Shown here in pieces: positions 55,108 to 64,000 of a stretch of DNA of 64,000 bases. The notes beneath the pieces are model-generated. The model did not search any database, was not told the DNA's origin, and worked only from the letters and a program-made list of their open reading frames with translations. How positions within the stretch are numbered: position 1 is the stretch's first letter; the number at the start of each line of letters is the position of its first letter. The stretch is from Knoxdaviesia capensis (Eukaryota; Ascomycota; Sordariomycetes; Microascales; Gondwanamycetaceae): contig LNGK01000005.1 in the NCBI GenBank assembly GCA_001510575.1, forward strand, positions 682,001 through 746,000. Direction: 5' to 3'. The position numbers and the translations under genes were made by a program.

Positions 55108-57354
55108 ATGGCACACCTGCACTTCAGTCCGCACTTGAGCGATCCACCGTCGGCTCCGGTCAGTCCGGTGAAGCAACAGGCCATCGACGATGCGCAGACC
55201 ATGCAGGACGAAATCAACAAACAAGCCCTCGAACACAACAAGGCGCTGCCGTCGTACAAGCTGACGGAGCTGATCGGCAAGGGCAGCTTCGGCCGCGTAT
55301 ACAAAGGCATCGACAAGTCGACCCAGGACGTGGTGGCGGTGAAAGTGATCAACCTGGAAGCCCGCGACCTGCAGTCCTCGTCCGCCGAGCCCGGCGGCGC
55401 GCCGGACGCACTGCACCAGATTCTGCAGGAAGTGCGCACGCTGAAGCTGCTGACCACGGCGGGCGCCAAGAACATCAACGCCATCTTCGATACCGCGCTG
55501 GTCGGCTCGTACTTTTGCGTGGTCACCGAGTACTGCGCCGGCGGGAGCGTGGCCACGCTGATGCGGCCGACCGGCTGCGGGCTGCCCGAGTCATGCATTG
55601 TGCCGGTGCTGCGCGAGGTCGCCGAGGCACTGCACTCCGTGCACGGCGCGGGCATCGTGCACCGCGACATCAAGAGCGCGAACGTGCTGATCACCGCCTA
55701 CGGCCGCGTCCAAATCTGCGACTTTGGCGTTGCCGGCGTGGTGGCTACGAACCGGGATTCCCGCTGCGCGTCGATGTCTGGGACCCTGCAGTGGATGGCG
55801 CCCGAAGTGTTCCTCGCCGAGCCCGACTCGCCCGATCCCGGCCCCGTGGTCGATATCTGGGGCTTCGGCGCCTTGGCCTTCGAGCTGGCCACCGGGATTC
55901 CCCCGAACGCTACACGGCCCATCACGGATCTGCAGGACTTCGGCACCTATCTGAAGCAGAATCCGCCCCGACTGTACGGAGAACGCCATTCCGACGCTCT
56001 GAAGGACCTCCTCGCCGTGTGCATGGAGCCCGACCCGGCACGCCGGCCCTTTGCCGCCGAGATCCAGAGCCACTACTACATTCACAACACCGAAAAGTCG
56101 CATCCCACAACCGTATTAATCCAGCTTGTGAATGAGTACCGCGAATGGGAGAGGCGCGGCGGCAGCCGGATATCGCTGTTCTCGCCGGGCGGCGCCCAGG
56201 CCCATGGGTTCTCGCAGCCATTGCAAGAAAGCTGGAACTTCGACTCTGACCCAGACGATACCTCCCTACACCCCGAGACCACCCGGCCAGCTCCGAGCCG
56301 GCTCAGCTCCAAACTCCGCCCCTCAAGACCCGCTTCCCCCGCAGTCCCCGGCAGCCGCGATGAACTGGACGACCACCGGAGCATAAGCCGGGGCTCGGCC
56401 TCATCCCGTTCGTCGTTAGGCGGGCGCCGCCGCCGCCGCCGCCTCCCCATGCTCACGATGCCGCGCCTCGAGCTCAAGCCGCTCGAGCGCGTGTTCGACT
56501 CGGACTCGGCCTCCAACTACGCGGACAACGCCGCCGCGTTCTACGGCAAAAGACTGTCCGCCCGCGCCACGCCCGACCTCCCGCTGCGCGACTCGCGCGT
56601 GTCCTCGCCCATCCACGAAAACATCATCCGGCTGCCCGGCGGCCCCTCGTCCATGCCCTGCTCACCCGACCCGCACCACTCGCCCGTCAGCTTCCGTACG
56701 CTGGACTGGACGTTTGCGCGCGCGCGCGCCGACATGCCCCCGCAACAGCCGCACCGTCTGCGCGCTGCCACGCTCTCGGAGGATATTGATCCGCACCATG
56801 CGGCCGCTGCCGTCAGAATCAGCCCGCGCCGGGTTGAATCGGCTCCTGGGCGCCCGCTGTCACCGTCTCCCCCGGATCCGCACTCCGCTCCGGCCGAGAC
56901 GGCCGCGCCGGTGCCCGCCCCACACCCCCGGGCAGAGGTGGGGCCCGGGGACCCGCTCTGGGTGTCGCCGCCTTTGACCCGCGCGGTGCCGGTCCCGGAT
57001 GATTCGAAGTTTCCGCGTCGCGGAAGCGCGCTTCTTGCTGATCCGGTGTCTGTATCCCCACAGCGCCCACAACACCGAGCCTCGATTGTAAGCTTGATTG
57101 ACTTGGACGCCGCTAGCCACATCGACGACGACCCGCCCGGATTGATGACCGGGCCGTCAACGGCGGACGACTCGGAGATCCAATGGACGCTTCCCTTTGG
57201 CTCGGACGGCAGTGCTTCTGGAAAGGAGTCCCCGGAGCTGCCAATGCTGCGGGATCCGGGGGACGATGAGTTCCAGAGAGTGGTGTATGGGTTCCAGGAG
57301 GGGATGAACTTTGGCGATAAAGGGGATAAAGTGAAGGTTTACAGCGATGATTGA
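55108..57354 (+). CDS. STE20-family protein kinase with long disordered tail
   Basis: This intronless frame encodes 748 residues. The kinase domain (about 49-335) has GKGSFGRV (from Gly57), the ATP-anchoring Lys79 in AVKV, HRDIKSAN with catalytic Asp187, DFG with Asp205 and the APE motif in WMAPE. The HRDIKSAN and DFGVAG strings point to the STE20/GCK group. The activation segment SGTLQWMAPE departs from the usual GTPxWMAPE (Pro replaced by Leu). The C-terminal 410 residues are rich in Ser, Pro and Arg and probably unstructured, with a poly-Arg run near 450. The start at 55108 follows a CT-rich leader; an upstream extension of the frame has no kinase-like sequence. Candidate relatives are Sid1, Nak1/Kic1 or other GCKs of the septation and polarity networks, but I cannot choose between them. 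Confidence 0.82.
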   Translation: MAHLHFSPHLSDPPSAPVSPVKQQAIDDAQTMQDEINKQALEHNKALPSYKLTELIGKGSFGRVYKGIDKSTQDVVAVKVINLEARDLQSSSAEPGGAPDALHQILQEVRTLKLLTTAGAKNINAIFDTALVGSYFCVVTEYCAGGSVATLMRPTGCGLPESCIVPVLREVAEALHSVHGAGIVHRDIKSANVLITAYGRVQICDFGVAGVVATNRDSRCASMSGTLQWMAPEVFLAEPDSPDPGPVVDIWGFGALAFELATGIPPNATRPITDLQDFGTYLKQNPPRLYGERHSDALKDLLAVCMEPDPARRPFAAEIQSHYYIHNTEKSHPTTVLIQLVNEYREWERRGGSRISLFSPGGAQAHGFSQPLQESWNFDSDPDDTSLHPETTRPAPSRLSSKLRPSRPASPAVPGSRDELDDHRSISRGSASSRSSLGGRRRRRRLPMLTMPRLELKPLERVFDSDSASNYADNAAAFYGKRLSARATPDLPLRDSRVSSPIHENIIRLPGGPSSMPCSPDPHHSPVSFRTLDWTFARARADMPPQQPHRLRAATLSEDIDPHHAAAAVRISPRRVESAPGRPLSPSPPDPHSAPAETAAPVPAPHPRAEVGPGDPLWVSPPLTRAVPVPDDSKFPRRGSALLADPVSVSPQRPQHRASIVSLIDLDAASHIDDDPPGLMTGPSTADDSEIQWTLPFGSDGSASGKESPELPMLRDPGDDEFQRVVYGFQEGMNFGDKGDKVKVYSDD

Positions 57355-60300
57355 TTAGATGGCACTTGTTGTTTGTGCTTATAATGTTCGGACTTTGCAT
57401 TTAGATCTAGTGAATTTGGAACGATTAGAATGCCCTCCATCTCATCCCAATCCCGGGACCACCACCGCCCTGACTTAAAACCGCTGGCTTCGATTGCGCG
57501 CCATTTTCCGGCAAGGCCACATCGAAGGTGGCTGCGCCTGATACACATGGAATGTTTGGGGTCCCAACTCGCCCTACCCCAGACAGCTCCCTGATGTTCC
57601 AGTCGGGGATCGGTTCTAAATACGCTGTCCCCCCCCCCCCGCGTCTAAATGGATGGCCGCGTTGAAGCCTCCTTCGCTAATATTTCAGCAGTCCGAGCTG
57701 CGGTTTGCGCAACTTTGGCCATCATTCTTTGCGGTGTGTGTGCGAGCAAGTTGAAGCGGCCAGTGTCGGAATGCTACCATAGTGAATTGGATAGTGTCGA
57801 GTGTCTGCTAACGCTGCAGTGCAGCCCGAGTGTCAGGAGTGTCAAGTTCCATGTGTGTAGCAGTGGCCAGCTCCATGGTGTCGTCAGAGTTGGCGGGTTG
57901 TTCTCCGCCCTGGTCATGCATGCTGCAATACCCGATCTCGTTCGACGCTGAGGAAGCCAACTGTCGCGGTATCTACGCACGTGCACTCTCAGACCGGGGC
58001 ATGGCGTATAGGGCATCGCGGCGCCGGAGGACAACGCCGTCAACACCGGTTTCAAACCTAACTGCTCGACCTTGTGTTAAGGCCCAATCCCTAATTGAAG
58101 TAATCCATTCAGCGGTAGGGTAAGATATGGAATCCCTGCCAGATCTATGTCCGATATACAGACATGAACATCCACTCGCAGCCGATGATGAGGGGAAGGC
58201 CATGCCTTTTCTACGGAACATCGTGATGGTCGGTAACACGGCTCTTCCGGCAGAAACCTCACCATACAACATCCAATATGCCGAATGGAAAACCACTGCC
58301 AGCTGTCGTCCAAACAAGCTTAACTATAGCCGCATACCCACACTCAAACTGCCTGTTTGGTGGGGACGCTTGGATGGGGGCGAAAACACCGAAATCCTGG
58401 TTTTCCACGCTCCGGGAATAATGTCTCGGAAGCACATAGGCGGCCAGGAGGCCCGCGAAAATTGCCTGCCAATTTACCCGGACTCCTAGATTTCAAAACA
58501 GCCAGGAGACCCACTGGGATAGCCGTACCCGGCGTGAAAGTCCTGTCAACTGCATGTCAGGAAGTAAGTCCCGTGTCCAAGACCCTCGCAAATCTTCAAA
58601 GGGCGCAGAACCGCCCGACGTCAGCACATCCACCGGGTTCACTCGCCCCTGCATCGTGACAGCACGCTTGCAAGTCATGTCTCAGCACGACATAGACAGG
58701 TGGATCCCGCAAGGCCCAATCGGCACGCCGCCACCGGTTAGAGTGAAGAACACCACGCACAAACCCCAATCTCTCGTGGCAGATGCCGATTGTGTGCTTT
58801 CCAGAAAACGTGCATGTGGATAAAGCAGCCATGAGACACACATTTCTGCATATCCACACCCCGTGCTCCAAAAGGGGACTCTGTGCTCACCCGCACGCCC
58901 CCTACATGTCTCCGGCTAATCGGCACCGGAAAAGTGGAGCCGCTCCGGGGCCGGATCGGCGGGCGAAATGACACGATGCCGGGCCGGCAACAGCCAAACA
59001 AAAGAGAGTGGGGATGAGAGGAGAGGTGTATGGGTTAGGCGGAAAGCTTGCATGTATGGTTGCACTGCTCGCCCGCCTTAGTGGCTGCTGCTGCTGTGGA
59101 GGCACGGCAGGCTGCGCCCGTCGAATCCAATGATCTGTGAGACTCTTGCGTGCCTGTATTGCAGTGTTGTATGACCGTACCGTGTCTCCGGGAATGGCGC
59201 TCCGGTCACGAACGCAACCCCCACTCTTTCCTTCATATATGTATGTTGGTAGATGGATGTTGTTGAATTGGAAGTGTCAACAGATGGAGGCACCGTATTA
59301 TTGGATGCAGATCTGCGTGCACATCCGAATTACCAGTCTCTGACACATACAACATGGTCCCCCATTCGGTTTCTGCCAATCGCGTCTCTTTTAAGATAGA
59401 GGCGAAGGATGTTTTGCTCTCTCACCACCTCCGTTATCTCGGACACTCCGGCAAGGTGTCGATGGTCGCCGACCTCCCAAGGGCTGCACGGCCAGGCGAG
59501 TCGTCCACCGCACACACCGCCCCTCTAATCTGCATCTCCAACGTCCCTATCAAGCATGGGGAGGCGAGGAGCAGGTAACTAAACGCAAGTATCATCCATT
59601 ATCACGACTAATTTATCCCTACGGACACATGTGCATCCATGCACCTATCCAGTCCTGGAACCAAGTTTCCCAAAAGGATGCGCGGCGAATCCATCCACGT
59701 TACCACACTTTGCCTACACTACACCCTATGCACCTTCATATGCACGCTCGCCACCAGGTCCAGGCCGGCATGGGAGGCGGGAATGGATTGCACTTATCGC
59801 AGAGATTTTCTCTGGTGGTGTTGCACACCATTATTTCCGAATATGTCGCTATCCCCAGGATTGGGATGCATTCTCTCGTGAGGGTGTCCTCCGTATCTCA
59901 TCTACCCTCTCGTCTTCGCTAATGTTGTTTGCTAGATGAGACACAAAAGAGTCATATTCATGTCTATTTTAGCTCATCGCCGCTCCATAGCGCATCGTAG
60001 TCGACTCAAACATCCCTCGCCGGAATCCCGGTCCTCTGCGGCTGTCCATCGAAGCCTCCAGGCGCGCCCGTAAAGCTTAAATATACTGTTTCTGTACAAG
60101 CGCACAACCTCACGCTCTGGATACTGTTTTTGTCTCTTCTGTCTTCCTCCAATCGACTTCATTCCGTAACTGTTACGCAAAACGAGAACTAAAAAGACGT
60201 TCATACCCCTGGCCACCTCCAAAATCCCGTGGTCTGCGGGGGGTGTGGTATGTGCATCGAATGGGGGGGACGGGCAGAGCATTATGCCTTTTCGACTCGG

Positions 60301-63300
60301 GTTTACCTAATACCCCAACCGGATTTGGACGTGTTCGTATATCACATTGGGTTCGCACTCATGATGTTGCATTGCGGCCTGCGTGTCTTTGGTTATCTTC
60401 CCTCTTCAGCCGCAGAGTATATGGAATCTCGCCTTGTTGGAGTGGAATGAGGGGAGATTCACGCTGCATGGGCAGCGAGGAAGGATTTGAGAACCCGGAA
60501 CCATAATGGAATGGTATATTATAAGGCTCAACTACACATGCATAACCGAAAGAGCGGATATGCCTAAGTTAAGGGAATGGTAACCTGAGATCAGGCGAAA
60601 GAGTCCAGGCAACAAGGCAGTATGTAGTTGGAGACGCTCACGACGTGGTGATAGTATATCTCTTCACTCTAGCCTAGTTGATCACTGTCTGGATATCTTC
60701 TCGCGTGATGTGTTTCCTTTCACAACCCACAACCACACCGTCCAAGCCCTACCCATCTCAGATTTGCGCCTGGGCAAGTCTCGTCTCCCGTAGCCAAGTG
60801 ATATGGCCCTCTCCACCTCCGCTCTCGTCTCGATCGAAATCCCCGGAGCTTCCCTGTCTGTGTGTATTGAGCTCGAAAGGCCAAGCTATCACTCGTCGTC
60901 TGTCTCGCCAACCTTTTTCTCCGTCTTGGGTTGTCATTGCTTTGCTTGGCTCGCGGGGGGGCGCGGAACTTCTCACCCCCGTCGCCCTCACCCTCCTTCG
61001 GTTGTTGTGTGTGTGGGGGATTGTGCATTTCCGGTCCTCCCAGGGGCGAGACAAAATTAACAGGAAAAGTTTTCTTGTTTTTCTCCCATAGCCCATGCTT
61101 CCTCCAGTCGAATACCAAGCCTACAGTAGAGATGCTCACCCCCTGGCGAGCGAGTGCCGTTGATCGCGGCTGATGCTTTCCAGGAAAACACCTTCATGTA
61201 CCCCAGCCGGACCCCCAAATTAGGCTTGAAACGCTTCCGTTTGTTCTTTATTTTGGAATGGCATGTGCGTTATATTGAATTGGAGATTCTCAGCGTCCTC
61301 GTCTTCATGGTCCCAGGTATTCAGACCGCCACCGGCTGAACCGACTCTTTGGAGACGGAATAGTAGCGTGGCGCCAGTGGTTGGTGTTGAGCAAGAATCG
61401 TGATCGGCGGCAGAAATGGCGACAGGTGTGCGTGATAGTGGGTTGGTGGTCTGTAGACCGGGCTCGACCAAGCAGGGAAGAGATTAAATGCACCTGTCAT
61501 ATTCGGTGGGAGGGGGGCCTAATGCAAAATCAGATAAGACTGCTCAATATGCTCGGCAGCGAAAGTTATCCAACCTTTTGATATCCCGTTGTTCCCTCTG
61601 CTTCTTGCTCCTCTCTAGTTACATGTGAACTAGCTCTCTAATTCGATGCTTCTGATATCCTCTCCGCTCAGCTGATACAGGCCAGACGCTGGTCCAGATT
61701 CAGATACATAGCAGCCATCCATAAGGATCACACAGCCAGCAGAAAAGTGAGTTATGATATATATTTATACCGTTTGGAAGAGGCCAATTCCTCAATTCGC
61801 ATCCACCGTCTCCAGTAGTCGCTATGTTACAGAGTAGTGGCACTGGGTGGTTCGAGTTGCATTCAGGAACTCTATGAAGAGTCCCGGGTCGCATTATTCA
61901 CACATACAGTCAGGAGAACAGTCTATAGGGCTTTTAACTCCGAAATTAAAAAGAAAGCTCCTCATGTGGATGAATGCCCCGATTCTCAGCCGGGATACTC
62001 ACTGACGAGCATGGGATGTCCAGAGGGCTTACCCGACTCTGTTCACCTTGTTACCGCCTCTGCCGCAGCCACTGGAAACTCTGGGTCCCAGTACAATAGG
62101 GACACAACGGCTGGCAAGTATATAGCGTGCTTTCCCCATGATAGATTTCACCAGCAATCTTACTGAAATTTTTATCTGAACGGGCAGGCAAAGAGCTCGT
62201 CGGCAAAACTTCCACGCAAGAAGGACCAAACAAGACGTCCAGTTTTCTCAGTGACAATCAACTTACACGGGAATTCGGTCACTGAACCAGACATTTCAAC
62301 TGAGAGCAAATATGCAAATAGTCTAAAGCTCACCCACTGCAAAATTCCATGCATTCTTCACTTATATCGATTGTGCTGTCGCCGTGGCAGTCCGGCCAAA
62401 AGTCTTCATACGTACATCGCAATTGAGATCACCGATGGCGTCAATCCGGCAAACTGGGCCTGGCTTGGCGTACGGACGTGGTCCTGGTACAGGGTACCGC
62501 ATGCCACCCGCAAACACGCATGGGATGGCGCGGTACTAGAGACACCGGCCGGGGGGGGGGGAAAGTGTCGAAGTTTATGTTAAGGCCCTAGAGAAGGAAG
62601 CATGCAGAGGCTGATGGAGGCGGCATGGATTTAACTTCTTCGGGCGGTAGTGTACCAAGGTCCAAGGACCCCCCTGGATGCTTATTGTGGTTGTTCATGT
62701 TACTCGACGGGGTTGGTTGGTGATGTGGAGGAAGTGCACACACAGCGTACGTGTACAGTACAGTACTGTACATACTGTACAGTACTCTACATATACGTGC
62801 ACACAAGGCCAATATCTAGTAACTGGTTTGAGGCTTAGCTCCGAATGAGAAAATTGAAAAGTCACATCAACAACCTTTATGTTGGCCCCCAAACGGTAAG
62901 AGGATGCGAGTAAGCGCCCGTACTGCTGCACGTCTTCCAGTGCATTATCACTGAAGAGAGGGTGCGACATCAATATGGTTTCAAGCAGACGGGAAGCAAT
63001 ATTCGTTTGGCGGTAGCATCGCTTAAAGCAATATTTGAGGTTCGCCCTGCCGTAAAATAGAAGGGAAGGAACGGGGCGGGAGTGTTTCTCGCAGCGATAT
63101 TCTTTTCTTCTAGAACGCTGCGAAAAGGAAGGTGCTGCCCAAACCCCCCGATCCGGAGCTGCCGGCGCCTTCCGGTATTCAACAAAGACACATAAGCATT
63201 TAGAGGGGATATGCAAGTATCCAGACGACAAAGGACAAAGCGGTGATAGTGCCAAGTGTATCTCGTTTCCTGCTCGGGTGTTTTAGAAGGCGCATCAAGT

Positions 63301-64000
63301 GACGGACGATAGGAAAAGTCAAATGGCTCAGGTACATAATAATAGTGTCATGGTAGTGGGTTGTTCTATCTTAGATTCAAATTCCAGGTGTTGAGTTTGG
63401 GGTGTGGTGGTTCCGGTCTCTGAGCCTAATGCGTTGGGCCAGGGATAACCACATGTTAATGAATAACCTTAAAAAAGGCTGTGAAAACAGTGTAGACCTT
63501 ACTATTTAACAACGACAAGTTTGTTCTCACTGTGATACTTACAAGTAGACTAATATATCCACCCAGCTCGCGCGGGGCCCAACTGAAGGCCTCCACGTTG
63601 AAACAGCTTTCCTGGGCGCATATTCATGTTGTGCTTCTGTGTCAGACAGACCGTGATAGCAACAATCCGAAGCTTTGTGCTTGGCATAGCCAATCATATG
63701 CGGCGGTTGGTCTGCTTCTTTTCCACATTGGGGCAGCTCAAGGTCCGGATATGCACGCATGGGCAGAAATCCTGCTGACGCGGATGATACTCGTAGCAGT
63801 CGTGTACTACTGCGGTATTTCTCGTGTTATATCAGATATCTGTGTCTATTTGAACTCCGTCGTTGCTGAACAAAGCTTCCCCCGCCTTTTACCTGTTTTT
63901 ACCTGTGCTTTGCTTTTCTCTGCTGTGCGTGTCCATGGTGTCGGTTCCAGCTGTTCCGTGTGCGACCACGGTGACTCTCTCGGGGTGGGAATCAGTAATA
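57355..64000. other. Gene-poor right end, 6.6 kb
   Basis: Only short, overlapping frames on both strands are present, without family motifs, coding bias or plausible splice models. Runs of C at about 57630 and of G at about 62550 are seen, and a palindromic ACTGTAC-rich patch near 62751. Base composition is normal with CA and TG present, so it is not RIP-affected. It could hold highly decayed genes, non-coding transcripts or the promoter of a gene beyond the window. Confidence 0.5.
62751..62800. repeat. Palindromic ACTGTAC-rich patch
   Basis: Several overlapping inverted copies of GTACAGTAC and its complement occur in about 45 bases, flanked by GTGCAC on both sides. It can form alternative hairpins. 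No adjacent feature explains it. Confidence 0.5.

Noticed and set aside
62695..63255. A 186-codon minus-strand frame with a segment resembling ankyrin-type sequence (RLLETILMSHP...LGANIKVV).
   Set aside because: The similarity is too loose, the ends are low in complexity and no neighbouring repeat units exist.

Overview
This window is nuclear DNA of a filamentous ascomycete (Pezizomycotina, most likely Eurotiomycetes). The genes have short GT-AG introns of roughly 60-215 bp with CTAAY-type branch points. Long pyrimidine-rich leaders precede coding starts. The gene content is typically fungal: Och1, Rec8, ALO1, a ferric reductase and HET-like remnants. A Ty1/copia retrotransposon is mutated in the RIP manner. 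Species cannot be fixed from the sequence alone.

Layout. 1-8165 is gene-free, ending in a pyrimidine-rich leader. 8166-9384 (+) is an Och1-type mannosyltransferase. 12845-14930 (+) is a mitochondrial ACSF2-like acyl-CoA synthetase, whose short first exon carries the presequence. 15659-17772 (+) is the meiotic cohesin kleisin Rec8. 18163-20115 (-) is Rab escort protein (Mrs6/REP). 21.6-22.9 kb holds coding remnants, including a Ser/Thr-rich stretch with frameshifts. 23681-24712 (-) is exosome subunit Rrp43. 28544-31174 (+) is a ferric-reductase-like NADPH oxidoreductase with a large cytosolic insertion. 31523-32409 (-) is a broken caspase-like gene. 33211-34875 (+) is D-arabinono-1,4-lactone oxidase and 35125-35889 (-) is the molybdopterin synthase large subunit. 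36478-38370 (-) is an unrecognised two-exon gene. 39066-42190 (+) is a six-exon RBM5/RBM10-like RNA-binding protein. 42370-44443 (-) is a peroxisomal (C-terminal AKL) 4-coumarate-CoA-ligase-like enzyme.

The accessory part starts near 45.4 kb. A degenerate tRNA-like sequence lies at 45438-45516. A complete 7.17-kb copia element on the minus strand follows (45704-52876), with 153-bp LTRs, a 5-bp TGATA target duplication and a primer binding site matching the initiator-Met tRNA anticodon arm. Its interior has lost almost every CA and TG dinucleotide, and with them every ATG, yet integrase, reverse transcriptase and RNase H motifs remain in one reading frame. Beside it is a HET-domain pseudogene (about 53550-54000, -). 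A STE20-type kinase gene (55108-57354, +) follows, then 6.6 kb with no gene I can support.

The genes are mostly housekeeping and do not form an obvious cluster or pathway. Two acyl-CoA ligases with different predicted organelles are present. Telomere-like AACCCTA motifs recur upstream of the REP, Rrp43, RBM-like and possibly molybdopterin synthase genes. The most unusual material is the near-saturated, sharply bounded RIP-type mutation of the copia element, together with two decayed genes of the kinds linked to fungal self/non-self recognition and cell death (HET and caspase-like).
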